Of a stretch of DNA of 64,000 nt, positions 24,501-32,210 are shown in pieces. The stretch comes from DAOPZC01 sp035353175 (lineage in GTDB: Bacteria; Verrucomicrobiota; Kiritimatiellia; RFP12; UBA1067), in contig DAOPZC010000017.1 of the NCBI GenBank assembly GCA_035353175.1, positions 1 to 64,000 of the forward strand, given 5' to 3'. A program made the translations under genes and the position numbers. Under the pieces are notes generated by a model that did no database searches, was not told the DNA's origin, and saw only the letters and a program-made list of their open reading frames with translations. Numbering within the stretch: the first letter of the stretch is position 1; each line of letters opens with the position of its first letter.

Positions 24501-24651
24501 ACCACAGCAAACCGCCCGATAAAAGAAGTGCCAGCGCAAAAAGAAAAACAGCCGACCCCGCAATGCGCCGCTTCCGCCCCTGCCGTTTCGGTTGTTTCGT
24601 CTGCATGTCCATCGCGTTCGGGTCAAGCGCCGGAACGCCTTCCCGGCTCAT
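21598..24651 (-). CDS. ydbH: YdbH-like AsmA-family intermembrane protein
   Basis: A 1017-residue protein with a cytoplasmic basic segment (KRQGRKRRIAG), one transmembrane helix (residues 33-51, FLFALALLLSGGLLWWW) and a very long periplasmic beta-rich body. The C-terminal part, with DLGEALMMVMPFKGMMEGVLYGRIPM and KLDDSRQMLSLLD, matches the YdbH/dicarboxylate-transport-like domain. YdbH is one of the AsmA-like proteins thought to move phospholipids between inner and outer membranes. The start overlaps the TPR gene stop by 4 bp; ynbE-like follows after 46 bp. The assignment rests on fold pattern plus operon context. Confidence 0.87.
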   Translation of the reverse strand: MSREGVPALDPNAMDMQTKQPKRQGRKRRIAGSAVFLFALALLLSGGLLWWWRIPLTTRVVRGILDRQGFSDVSFRLSRLEPGRVTIEDFRLGTPDPMLAVGEVDVRFSLADLMRRHVERVHVQGVRTWLTVCEGKPDFPVYARLKPTLARPARQGARLAGNGAAKGSVWMASARDVRVDVMSAGHEPLASLTMEAGALAETGGLYRVWGRLQDGHALCLQAEGTVQAESGDVSVTPELTVGDLGSLVALARRLTPEQLAGLTLFPTNCSLTLQGAFAFANWTNAGAFEVSAALGRGSGFDMPSKDALVRFQSLRVEASGTPREVQCRVNAGLSGFRFGPDFEASQDSGRMLSLRGSARFFQSATHQSVTATFDSDLPGRSLARVLPRLVPLVPVFFSDGGALRAEADVTRPFQGPWGGQARFTAEASRSSAPLTAGRVGAATVRVEGVLQIEDTKPGALTTDIKVADGYFFRRDLSVRGGLDASLTATPPYASASGHFKGRMGESIALARRNLSLGENAVPFEGDVRVAGLPSNPAWAVALRVPEFGVASAQPSAQVTATAGAAASLRYDAENLAVAGEAWLRDVAMLAGPESNRLGEAGVKRITARFKVPEFKRVAVSNAVAEVRVCASNGWAKAGSLAVLEDAEVEVPLTWSAAAGLSFPSGQRLGWRRMEAQGLKIVPDGFVLARRDNVVESCIGARVSESRLGAAVTVRVPLDSPRQVEFGVSMPDTVIAADDAVAATACAKLKDAQVSGRVSAEARVRFLGTQPHVVGRLRVADGRAVCGQMEVDGLAADVPFEGGISFRTIERPFISFLTAKAGNVRLGKGTFAFQLTPQELFVDRMEVGWCKGSLNAYSLHLDLKAPRDDFVVYADRIDLGEALMMVMPFKGMMEGVLYGRIPMGFDNGRIKVSTGFLYSLPGQGGRLKLDDSRQMLSLLDKAGIRGDVQVPLSKALSDMDFNTFKMELEPGKDGDGTLRMKMAGKSNDRAWPAPVDLNLNLHAPLEELLNMGLNLSRK

Positions 24652-25628
24652 TCCGTCTTAATGCCCAATCGCCGCTCAAGATCGCGGTCACGCGATCCGC
24701 CCAACTTCACGGCTTGACGGTAATACATCTCCGGCTCATCCAACTTCCCCGGCTTCATTTCAAGCAGCAGCCACGCCATGTTATAGTACGCGTTCGGACG
24801 CTTGGGGTTGATCTTCAGAGCCTTATCCAACATCTCCATCGCTTTCGCGTAGTTTCCCGCCGCGACGTGAGCGCCAGCCGCAAGCAACAGCGTAGACTCA
24901 TCGTTCGGATTCTCATCCAACAGATCGTCAATCACCACGACGGCATCGGCCTGCTTGCCCTGCTGCACACGGGCCAACGCCATCAGAAAACGCGCCTCGC
25001 GGTTTGCGGGCTCTTTCTTCAGGATTTTCAGCAGCGCTTTCTCAACATCGCCGAAACGGTCCACCGAAAGCATTTCTTTGGCCCACTCCAACTCCTCCTT
25101 GATGTTGACCGGCTTGTCGGACTCCGCCGCAGGCGCCTCCTCCGTGTCCGGCACGGCGGCCGCAGGCGCGCCGGCGCCCTGCTTGATGGCAAGTTTGACG
25201 GAAGCCTCGGGCACATGATTGGTTTCGGCCGCCTTTTTGCGCTCCGCCCGCTTGGCTTCAAGCGCGGTCGTATCGGTGACGGCGACGGTGCGCGCGGTCG
25301 CGTTCACCTCCTCCAGCATGATCCGGTCGATCTCCGTCTCGCACAACGCCTTGCGGAAGCGCACCGGCGCGAACTCGCTCGTGGCAACCCGTTTCGGATT
25401 CTCCTTTTCGATCCGCCCGATTTCAGTCAACGCCTTACGGTAGAGCTCGATCGCTTTCTTGGCGTCGCCATCGACATACGAGGCCTGCGCCTCCGACATG
25501 GCCTCGTTCGCATCCTGCATCAACTCCGAGACCTTCTTGGGCTTCTCTTCTTTACCCATCGAGGAAACGGGCATCAGAAACATCCCGGCCACAGCAAGGA
25601 AAACATAACCAACTCTAAGCAAACTCAT
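24648..25628 (-). CDS. Exported tetratricopeptide repeat protein
   Basis: A 326-residue protein with a signal peptide (GYVFLAVAGMFLMPVSSM). TPR-like helices occur at residues 40-75 (EAQASYVDGDAKKAIELYRKAL), then an Ala/Glu-rich linker around residues 130-175, and three further repeats at 180-320 (VEKALLKILKKEPANREARF; AAGNYAKAMEMLDKALKINP). It is the first gene of the ydbH-ynbE-ydbL run and overlaps ydbH by 4 bp, so a role in the same periplasmic system, such as a scaffold, is likely but unproved. Confidence 0.83.
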   Translation of the reverse strand: MSLLRVGYVFLAVAGMFLMPVSSMGKEEKPKKVSELMQDANEAMSEAQASYVDGDAKKAIELYRKALTEIGRIEKENPKRVATSEFAPVRFRKALCETEIDRIMLEEVNATARTVAVTDTTALEAKRAERKKAAETNHVPEASVKLAIKQGAGAPAAAVPDTEEAPAAESDKPVNIKEELEWAKEMLSVDRFGDVEKALLKILKKEPANREARFLMALARVQQGKQADAVVVIDDLLDENPNDESTLLLAAGAHVAAGNYAKAMEMLDKALKINPKRPNAYYNMAWLLLEMKPGKLDEPEMYYRQAVKLGGSRDRDLERRLGIKTE

Positions 25629-25658
25629 GTCTGAAGACTCCGATTTGTCGCCAGCATA

Positions 25659-26462
25659 TCACACAAGGGATTTCGGCTTCACGCACAAAAAAAGCGGCTC
25701 CTCTCGATTCACGCCATAACGTGAGGCATCGATGTCCGGCAGGCAATCGCCGTGTTTGCGCAGTTCCAGTTGAAACCCCGCCGCGCGGATCCGGTCGAAC
25801 AGGTCGCGCCCATATAGCCGGACGTGGTCCTCCTGTCCATAGAACGCCGTCCTTTTCTCGTCCGTGTTGATCTCTTCCGGGTCCTCCAACGTCTTCTCCA
25901 GCCCCGACGCGAACGGCGTCTGCAGGATCGCGATGCCGCCAGGCTTCAGCACGCGGAACAGCTCGCGCAACGCTTTCGCATCATCCGGCACATGCTCCAA
26001 CACGTGATTGCAGAGCACCCAGTCGAACGATGCGGCGGCATACGGGATATCCGTCACATCAATTTTCTCGACGCCTTCCCGCGACGGCACAAGATCGCCC
26101 TTCACATACCGCGCGGGCCGGCAAGCCCCGATGCGGGACGCCAGCTGTTTCTCCGGCGCGAAGTGCAGGACCGCGGCGTTGGCGAACTTTTCCCAGAACC
26201 CCAACTTGTCAAAGAAAAGGATCAGGTGACGCTCGCGATCGTGGCTGCGGCAGAAGGGGCACCAAAACTGGTCGAAATCGCTTCCCGTCCATTTAAGGTT
26301 GTGCAGGTAGGCCGAAAAAGCCTTCCACCCGCCACGATATTTTGAGAACCGGAAGAACGTTTTGCCGCACACGCAACACGTGCGCGAGCTGCCCAGCCCG
26401 TTCAAGAACAGCCGCAGCCGGCGCACATAGCCGACCCGGTCCTGCGTCGCCTGATATTCCAT
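25659..26462 (-). CDS. SAM-dependent methyltransferase with N-terminal zinc-ribbon-like cysteines
   Basis: A 267-residue protein. The N-terminal 80 residues have CCVCGKTF and, 38 residues later, CPFCRSHDRERH, which looks like a split zinc ribbon. The methyltransferase domain follows: VLHFAPEKQLASR, KIDVTDIPYAAASFDWVLCN and HVLEHVPDD, then LKPGGIAILQTPF. This architecture occurs in methyltransferases next to glycosyltransferases in polysaccharide gene clusters, where they modify sugars, but here the neighbours are birA and a TPR gene. The substrate is unknown. Confidence 0.82.
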   Translation of the reverse strand: MEYQATQDRVGYVRRLRLFLNGLGSSRTCCVCGKTFFRFSKYRGGWKAFSAYLHNLKWTGSDFDQFWCPFCRSHDRERHLILFFDKLGFWEKFANAAVLHFAPEKQLASRIGACRPARYVKGDLVPSREGVEKIDVTDIPYAAASFDWVLCNHVLEHVPDDAKALRELFRVLKPGGIAILQTPFASGLEKTLEDPEEINTDEKRTAFYGQEDHVRLYGRDLFDRIRAAGFQLELRKHGDCLPDIDASRYGVNREEPLFLCVKPKSLV

Positions 26463-26477
26463 CGCTTTCTCCTCCCC

Positions 26478-27455
26478 CTAATTTCCGATGTGCGCCTCGC
26501 CGGAATAGACCGACACAACGCCCTCCGGCGTCACCAGCCGCAGCGCGCCGTCGGGCTGCACGCCATCCGCCCGGCCCGTCACCGTGCGCCCCCCCTGATC
26601 CAGCGTGATCGTTCTTCCATAAAGAGCGTCCATCGATGCCACGGCCGGGATCAGGGGAGCAAACCCCTCCGCACGCCAGCGGTCATAGAGCGGCTCGAAC
26701 CGGTTCAGGATCGCCGCCAACACCGCCGCCCGCGAATACACACGGCCCGTCTCGATCCGCAGCGACGTGGCCCGGTCACACAACCCCTCCGGAAGCATGT
26801 CGCGCGTCAGGTTCACATTCACGCCGATTCCCGGAATGATATGGCGCACGCAGTCGGTCTCCGCCTGCATCTCGCACAGAATTCCACACACTTTCTTGCC
26901 GCCGATCAAGATGTCGTTTGGCCACTTGATCCGCGGCCTGATGTCCGGCGCAAGCTCAGCCAAGGCCTCGGCCACGGCAAGCCCGGCCACCAGCGGCAGT
27001 GACGCCGCGCGCCCCGGCTCGACGGCAGGCCGCAGCAGCACCGAAAAATAGAGGTTCGCCTCTGGCGGCGAGAACCACACGCGCATCATGCGGCCGCGGC
27101 CCGCGGTCTGCCGGCCCGCGGCGACCACGATGCCTTCTTCCGCCCCGTCTGCGGCGGCCGCGGCCACATCACGATTTGTTGAACCGGTTTCCGGCACATA
27201 CCGGCAGTCCCGCCCGATCCGCCCGGTGGTCAGCAAGGACAGCAGCTCGGCCGCGCAGGGCGTATCGGGCGCGCGCACGAGCCGGTACCCGCGCCTCGAA
27301 CAGGCCTCGATCGCATACCCAGCAGCGCGCAGCGCCTCCACCTGCTTCCAGACGGCCGCGCGGGACACGCCCAGCCGCCCACACAAGATGCGGCTCGAGA
27401 CCTCGCCGCCGCGCGCCTCACGCAAACAGGCGACAATCTTTTCGGCCGCCGTCAT
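26478..27455 (-). CDS. birA: Bifunctional biotin-[acetyl-CoA-carboxylase] ligase / repressor
   Basis: A 325-residue BirA. Residues 1-60 form a winged helix (GRLGVSRAAVWKQVEALRAAGY), so it may also act as a biotin-responsive repressor. The ligase domain has ETGSTNRD, GRQTAGRGRMMRVW (the usual second Gly of GRGRxGRxW is Met), NLYFSVLLRP and KWPNDILIGGKKVCGIL. A C-terminal SH3-like domain follows (GRTITLDQGGRTVTG). The ATG at 27455 overlaps the stop of the upstream hydrolase gene by 4 bp; the longer open frame is shadow sequence. No BirA operator or biotin synthesis operon is seen nearby. Confidence 0.95.
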   Translation of the reverse strand: MTAAEKIVACLREARGGEVSSRILCGRLGVSRAAVWKQVEALRAAGYAIEACSRRGYRLVRAPDTPCAAELLSLLTTGRIGRDCRYVPETGSTNRDVAAAAADGAEEGIVVAAGRQTAGRGRMMRVWFSPPEANLYFSVLLRPAVEPGRAASLPLVAGLAVAEALAELAPDIRPRIKWPNDILIGGKKVCGILCEMQAETDCVRHIIPGIGVNVNLTRDMLPEGLCDRATSLRIETGRVYSRAAVLAAILNRFEPLYDRWRAEGFAPLIPAVASMDALYGRTITLDQGGRTVTGRADGVQPDGALRLVTPEGVVSVYSGEAHIGN

Positions 27456-28066
27456 AAATAGGGGTTGCTCCGCTTCTCGGCTCCGATCGTCGTCATAGGC
27501 CCGTGCCCGCAGATCACGCGCGTGTCGTCCGGCAGCGCCTTGATCTTCTGAAGCGAACGCTCCATTTCCTGCCAGCTTCCGCCGGGGAAATCTGTCCTCC
27601 CGACCGACCCCGCGAAAAGCAGGTCGCCCGCCACCAGCAGCTTTTCCGCCTCGAAGTACAGGCACCACCCGCCCGGCGTGTGGCCGGGCGCACAGAGCAG
27701 CGTCGCCGTCAGCCCGCCGCACGCGATGCGGTCGCCTTCCTGCTTGTCCGTCACCAGTTGGGGAGGGCGGCGCGTCGTCTGATACGGCGGCATCGCGTTC
27801 ATCGGCGAAAACGCGAATGCCGCATCCGCGGCATTCATGTAGACCGGCACCGGAAATTTCGCGAGGATTTCATTCACTGCCGAGATATGATCGAAGTGCG
27901 CGTGGGTCAGGACCACCACGCCGACCTTCAGCCCTTTCTTCTCCAAGCGGCCCAGGATGATGTCGCCGTCCGAGCCGGGGTCAACCACCCACGCCTGCGC
28001 CGGGTCGTCCCACAGAATGCCGCAATTGGCCTCATAGGCCCCCACCGGGATCACTTCATAATGCAT
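27452..28066 (-). CDS. Metallo-beta-lactamase-fold hydrolase (glyoxalase II-like)
   Basis: A 204-residue protein with the metal motif THAHFDH (residues 66-72), HTPGG carrying the next His, GDLLF with the bridging Asp, and CGHGPMTT carrying the last His. The length and lack of a C-terminal domain place it in the short YcbL/GloB-like group that hydrolyses thioesters such as S-lactoylglutathione. The ATG at 28066 is preferred over one 11 codons upstream. It is coupled to birA by an ATGA overlap. Confidence 0.9.
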   Translation of the reverse strand: MHYEVIPVGAYEANCGILWDDPAQAWVVDPGSDGDIILGRLEKKGLKVGVVVLTHAHFDHISAVNEILAKFPVPVYMNAADAAFAFSPMNAMPPYQTTRRPPQLVTDKQEGDRIACGGLTATLLCAPGHTPGGWCLYFEAEKLLVAGDLLFAGSVGRTDFPGGSWQEMERSLQKIKALPDDTRVICGHGPMTTIGAEKRSNPYL

Positions 28067-28129
28067 GCCGCCCCCGCTTGCCGTTCGCCCCTCAGGCACA
28101 TTCCGGAATTCTCCCGGAAAAGAGCCCGC

Positions 28130-29074
28130 TTACTGTCCCGCACGCCGGACGGTCCGGAACCCTCCGTAATCGCCGCGGTCGTTAGGCCCGTCACTCACGT
28201 TGTGGTAACCGCAGCGCAACCCGCCGGCGTCGGCGTCCCAGCTGCCGCCCCGGATACAACGGCTTGAGCCCTTGGGCGCCCAACACCACTCCCAGACATT
28301 CCCCGTCATATCGTAGAGGCCGAACGCGTTCGGCGCGAACGAGCCCACCGGGCTCGTGTACGGATAAACGCCCGATTTATACTTCGGATGACACCCCCGC
28401 GTCGGGCTCGCGTCATATGCGTACCCGTCCCAACTGTAGTAGTTTGCCTGCGAATGGGAAACCGTATCCCCCCACGGGAAACGTTTGCCGAACAGCCCGC
28501 CCCGCGCGGCATACTCCCACTCGGCGGCGGTCGGCAGGCGATACCCCGATGCGGTAAACGAGCAGTCGGGCAACCCTTCGTCCCCCGTCCGGCACGTCAC
28601 CGCGCCCACCGTGTAACAGGGCGTCAGCCCTTCTTTCTCGCTGCGGGCGTTGCACCACTTGACGCACTCGTGCCAGCTCACCCGCTGCACCGGATGGTTG
28701 TCCTCCTTGCCCACGCCGACGTCGACCAGGTCGTACCCTTTGTTCACCGCCCAGTCGCGAACCTCGCGCCATCTGGCCCACGTCACTTCGGTCACATCCA
28801 TGTGGAACGGCTCGCCGACGGTCAGCGTGTAGTCGCCGAAATCCGGATCCTTGCCCTTGTTGACCCCGGCGGGAATACGCACCATGCCTTCCCTCACCTG
28901 CGCGGCCAGCACCCCTTCGCCAGCGGCGGCAGCCGGGGGCTTCGAAGGTTTCGCCGCCTTCACTTCACCGCTCGGTCCCACCGGCGAAACCGCCTTTTTC
29001 GGCTGCGGGCCGTCCCCTTGGGCTGCCCCCACCCAGACAGCCGCAATCACGATTCCCAAACCGCGCATTCTCAT
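28130..29074 (-). CDS. Exported formylglycine-generating-enzyme-like (SUMF1) domain protein
   Basis: A 314-residue protein with a signal peptide (MRMRGLGIVIAAVWVGAAQG) and a Pro/Ala/Lys-rich linker to about residue 60, then a SUMF1/FGE-sulfatase domain. Hallmarks are DVTEVTWARWREV, HPVQRVSWHECVKWCN, GYRLPTAAEWEYAARGG, PWGD, GNVWEWCW and RCIRGGSW. The paired active-site cysteines of true FGE are not evident: in LRCGYHN only one of the two positions is Cys, and the GFRC end is GFRT. It may be a binding or sensing domain instead. The ATG has AAGGAG nine bases upstream and a near-consensus promoter at 29140-29169. Confidence 0.85.
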   Translation of the reverse strand: MRMRGLGIVIAAVWVGAAQGDGPQPKKAVSPVGPSGEVKAAKPSKPPAAAAGEGVLAAQVREGMVRIPAGVNKGKDPDFGDYTLTVGEPFHMDVTEVTWARWREVRDWAVNKGYDLVDVGVGKEDNHPVQRVSWHECVKWCNARSEKEGLTPCYTVGAVTCRTGDEGLPDCSFTASGYRLPTAAEWEYAARGGLFGKRFPWGDTVSHSQANYYSWDGYAYDASPTRGCHPKYKSGVYPYTSPVGSFAPNAFGLYDMTGNVWEWCWAPKGSSRCIRGGSWDADAGGLRCGYHNVSDGPNDRGDYGGFRTVRRAGQ

Positions 29075-29139
29075 CCCAGTCTCCTTCCCGGCGCACTCCG
29101 ACTCCGGCATTTTTCAACAACAAGTCTCGCAGGTCCGGT

Positions 29140-29169
29140 ATTATGTGGCGCGGGCACGGACAGAGTCAA
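29140..29169 (-). promoter_or_regulatory. Sigma-70-type promoter for the SUMF1-like gene
   Basis: Minus-strand TTGACT (29169-29164) and CATAAT (29145-29140) are 18 bp apart, about 65 bases upstream of the ATG at 29074. Confidence 0.7.
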
Positions 29170-29212
29170 CCCCCTTTTGGCCTCTGCGGCCCGCTTCCCG
29201 CGAAATCCAAAA

Positions 29213-29242
29213 TTGCCCCCGCCGCCGCAGTTGTGCTATTCT
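29213..29242 (+). promoter_or_regulatory. Sigma-70-type promoter for the 2-oxoacid dehydrogenase E1 genes
   Basis: TTGCCC (29213-29218) and TATTCT (29237-29242) are 18 bp apart. The same TTGCCC-18-TATTCT layout occurs at 32135-32164. Confidence 0.55.
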
Positions 29243-29273
29243 ATCACCTAAAGATTTTGAACTGGGGGATATC

Positions 29274-30218
29274 ATGGAGACGTTGACGGCGTATTCACTC
29301 ATGCTGACGATCCGTTTCTTCGAAGAGGCGATCGAGCGGCTCTTTCTGGAAGGCCGCGTCATGGGCACGGCGCACACCTGTATCGGACAGGAAGCTGTGG
29401 CCGTCGGCGTGGCCGCGGCGCTCGAGCCCCGCGATGCCATGACCACGACGCATCGGGGCCACGGGCACTTCCTCGCGCGCGGGGCCGATGCCGGACGCGC
29501 CATGGCCGAACTCTTCGGCCGCGAGACCGGTTACTCGCGCGGACGCGGCGGCAGCCAAATGATGATGGATCCTTCCATCGGCTTTTATGGCGCGAACGGC
29601 ATCACCGGCGGCAGCATCCCTTTCGCAACGGGACTCGCGCTGGACGCGCAGCTCAAAGGGACCGGACGTGTCACCGTCTGTTTTTTCGGCGACGGGGCCT
29701 CGAACCAAGGCGTCTTTCATGAATCGCTCAACATCGCCGCGCTCTGGAAGCTCCCGGTCCTTTACATCGTTGAAAACAACGGCTACGCCATGTCGACGGC
29801 CACCGCGCGGGGCCTGGCGAACACGCACATCGCGGACCGCGCCGCCGCCTACGGCATGCCCGGCGCGAGCGTGGACGGCAATGATCTGCGCGCTGTGCGC
29901 GACGCCGTCGCCGCGCTGGCCGCCGACCTCCGCACGGGCAAAGGGCCCGCCCTGCTGGAGTGCGTCACGTACCGCCTCTCCGGCCACTCGCGCGGCGACC
30001 CGCGCGTCTACCGCACACGCGAGGAGGAAGCCGTCGCCTGGAAGAATGACCCGATTCTCCGCCTGGAAGAGCGCCTGAAAGCGGAAGGCGTCCTGACCGA
30101 CGAAGACATCTCGGTCACCCGACACGCCGCCAAGGCCCGCATCGACGAAGCCATCCGTTTCGCAGAGACCTCGCCCCTGCCCGACCCCGCGTCGCTGCGC
30201 GACGATCTCTTCGCCTAA
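29274..30218 (+). CDS. pdhA: 2-oxoacid (pyruvate or acetoin) dehydrogenase E1 component, alpha subunit
   Basis: A 314-residue thiamine-diphosphate enzyme subunit. The E1-alpha pattern is clear: MGTAHTCIGQEAVAVGVA, HRGHGHFLARGAD, and the diphosphate motif GDGASNQG followed by VENNGYAMST. YRLSGHSRGD with its phosphorylation-loop-like region is also present. The ATG at 29274 follows TGGGGGATATC; the longer open frame runs antisense to the preceding gene. The beta subunit gene follows after 45 bp, but no E2 or E3 gene is visible, so the acceptor complex is encoded elsewhere. Substrate choice between pyruvate and acetoin cannot be made from sequence alone. Confidence 0.92.
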   Translation: METLTAYSLMLTIRFFEEAIERLFLEGRVMGTAHTCIGQEAVAVGVAAALEPRDAMTTTHRGHGHFLARGADAGRAMAELFGRETGYSRGRGGSQMMMDPSIGFYGANGITGGSIPFATGLALDAQLKGTGRVTVCFFGDGASNQGVFHESLNIAALWKLPVLYIVENNGYAMSTATARGLANTHIADRAAAYGMPGASVDGNDLRAVRDAVAALAADLRTGKGPALLECVTYRLSGHSRGDPRVYRTREEEAVAWKNDPILRLEERLKAEGVLTDEDISVTRHAAKARIDEAIRFAETSPLPDPASLRDDLFA

Positions 30219-30263
30219 CGGCGCAGCCCCACTCAACAACAACTTCAAAACAGTCCATTTCCC

Positions 30264-31235
30264 ATGAGAACCATCACCTTCACACAAATCATCCGAGAAA
30301 CCCTCGCCGCCGAATTGCAGCGCGATCCCTCCGTTTTCCTGATGGGCGAGGACATCGGCGTTTACGGCGGCTCGTTCGGCGTCACCCGCGGACTCATCAA
30401 GGACTTCGGCCCGGAGCGCGTCCGCGACACGCCGATCTCGGAGCAGGCGCTCACCGGCATCGCCATCGGCGCGGCGGTCGCGGGGCAGCGCCCCGTGATC
30501 GAAATCATGTTCATGGACTTCATCACCCTTGCGGTGGACCAACTCGTCAACATGGCAGCCAAAATCCACCCGATCTACGGGCTGAACTGTCCGCTGGTCA
30601 TCCGCACGCCGCCCGGTGGCGGACGCGGCTACGGCGCGACCCACTCGCAATCGCTCGAGCGGCTCTTCGCCTGCATCCCCGGCATCAAGATCGCCGCGCC
30701 CTCCAACGCATCCGACGCTTCGGGACTGCTCCAGACCGCCATCCGCGACAGCAACCCCGTCCTTTTCCTTGAGCACAAACTGCTCTATCCGCAGCGCTTC
30801 GACGTCGACGACGAACTGCCGCAGCCGATCCCCTTCGGATTTGCCAAAATCGCGCGCGAAGGCGACGACCTGACCATCGTCGCCTGGTCGCACATGGCCC
30901 TCCTCGCGCAACACGCCGCCTCGCAGCTGGCGGCGGAAGGCATCGACGCGGAAATCATCGACCTCCGCACCCTCAGCCCGCTCGACACCGAAACGGTCGT
31001 GGAATCGGCCAAGCGCACGGGACGCGTGATGATCCTAGAAGAAGGCCCGAAGACCGGCGGCTTCTCCGCCGAGATCGCCGCGCAGATCATGGAGAACGCC
31101 CACGACTATCTGGAGAAGCCCGTCCGGCGCCTCGCCGGCGCGGACTTCCCGATCCCTTCCGCCAAGAATCTCGAAGCCGCCTGCATCCCCTCGCTCGCGG
31201 ACATCCTCGCCCTGGCCCGCGAGTTGGTGAACTGA
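30264..31235 (+). CDS. pdhB: 2-oxoacid (pyruvate or acetoin) dehydrogenase E1 component, beta subunit
   Basis: A 323-residue E1 beta subunit. Diagnostic segments are VFLMGEDIGVYGG, RVRDTPISEQALTGIAIGAA, IEIMFMDFITLAVDQLVN and RTPPGGGRGYGATHSQSLE. The C-terminal transketolase domain has IIDLRTLSPLD and RVMILEEGPKTGG. It completes the alpha-beta E1 encoded by the preceding gene. The glycosyltransferase gene starts one base after its stop, so all three are probably co-transcribed from 29213-29242. Confidence 0.94.
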   Translation: MRTITFTQIIRETLAAELQRDPSVFLMGEDIGVYGGSFGVTRGLIKDFGPERVRDTPISEQALTGIAIGAAVAGQRPVIEIMFMDFITLAVDQLVNMAAKIHPIYGLNCPLVIRTPPGGGRGYGATHSQSLERLFACIPGIKIAAPSNASDASGLLQTAIRDSNPVLFLEHKLLYPQRFDVDDELPQPIPFGFAKIAREGDDLTIVAWSHMALLAQHAASQLAAEGIDAEIIDLRTLSPLDTETVVESAKRTGRVMILEEGPKTGGFSAEIAAQIMENAHDYLEKPVRRLAGADFPIPSAKNLEAACIPSLADILALARELVN

Positions 31236-31236
31236 G

Positions 31237-32103
31237 ATGAGATATTCGCTGATCAGCCTCTCGTACAACAAGCTGGACTGCACGCGGCGCTGCCTTTCCG
31301 CCTTGCTCACCGATTCCGCCGTCGACGCGCCGTGGGAACTGATTGTCGTGGACAACGGTTCCACCGACGGCAGCGGCGAATGGTGCGACACCGAGCTTGT
31401 CGCCCTCGGCGCGGCGCGCGGAGTCCCGGTCACCGTCCTGCACAATCCGGGAAACATCGGCTGTTCCTATTCGCGCAACCGTGCCATCGCGATTGCGCGC
31501 GGCGAGTATCTCGTCTTTGCAGACAACGACATCGCGCCCCGCACGCGGCGCTGGATGCCGGAATTGCGCGACGCGCTCGTTTCGGTCCCCGGCGCCGGCA
31601 TGGCGGGCGCCAAAATGGTCTATCCCTGGACGCCCCATGCCATCCAGTGCGCGGGGGTCGGCATCTCGAAGCGGGGCCATGTCTGTTTCAGGGGCCGCGG
31701 CGAGCCGATCGACGATCCGCGTTTCGGCCGGCAAGAAACGGTGCAGTGCCTGATCAGCGCCTGCCTGCTGATCCCGACCGCGCTCATCCAGAAACACGGA
31801 GGTTTCGACGAGGCCTTCCATCCCGTGCAGTTCGAAGATTTCGACCTCGTCTATCGCCTGCGCGAAGCGGGCTATGCCGCCGTCTACACGCCCAGGGCGG
31901 AGATGTACCATTTCGAGAGCGTGACGACCCAGGGCACACCCACCGTCCGCAACGCGGCCGTGGTCGTCCGCAACGGGCTGCTTTTCCAGAAGCGCTGGCG
32001 GCACGCCTTCGAGCGGGAGGACGGCCCCACAGAAGAGGAGTGCCGCTGGCGCAAAATCGACCCGGTCCCCTTTTCCTCCATCGGCCCCCTGCAGCTCCTT
32101 TGA
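31237..32103 (+). CDS. Glycosyltransferase family 2
   Basis: A 288-residue GT-A fold enzyme. Evidence is SLISLSYNKLDCTRRCLSAL at the start, LIVVDNGSTDGS, NIGCSYSRNRAIAIARGEYL, FADNDIAP (DxD-like metal site) and GGFDEAFHPVQFEDFDLVYR. No transmembrane segment is seen, so it is cytosolic or peripheral. It would transfer a sugar from a nucleotide donor to a cell-surface glycan or protein; donor and acceptor are unknown. It starts one base after the E1 beta stop, an odd partner for a dehydrogenase. Confidence 0.88.
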   Translation: MRYSLISLSYNKLDCTRRCLSALLTDSAVDAPWELIVVDNGSTDGSGEWCDTELVALGAARGVPVTVLHNPGNIGCSYSRNRAIAIARGEYLVFADNDIAPRTRRWMPELRDALVSVPGAGMAGAKMVYPWTPHAIQCAGVGISKRGHVCFRGRGEPIDDPRFGRQETVQCLISACLLIPTALIQKHGGFDEAFHPVQFEDFDLVYRLREAGYAAVYTPRAEMYHFESVTTQGTPTVRNAAVVVRNGLLFQKRWRHAFEREDGPTEEECRWRKIDPVPFSSIGPLQLL

Positions 32104-32134
32104 TCCGCCGAAAAGCGCAGCGCCGTCTTTCCTG

Positions 32135-32164
32135 TTGCCCCCGGCCCCCATTGTTAAGTATTCT
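32135..32164 (+). promoter_or_regulatory. Sigma-70-type promoter for the AsmA-like gene
   Basis: TTGCCC (32135-32140) and TATTCT (32159-32164) are 18 bp apart. The expected start near 32171 lies after the ATG at 32166 and before the ATG at 32211, which supports the latter as the start codon. Confidence 0.55.
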
Positions 32165-32210
32165 TATGGCTTACTGCCGACGGATCTGGGCTGTGCCGGT
32201 CGCTCCTGTC

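Noticed and set aside
29295..30914. Minus-strand open frame of 539 codons opposite the E1 genes
   Set aside because: Antisense shadow crossing the E1 alpha/beta boundary, no domain.
31332..32210. N-terminal extension of the AsmA-like protein
   Set aside because: It overlaps the GT2 gene out of frame with it, is Arg/Pro-rich, and the promoter at 32135-32164 lies inside it.
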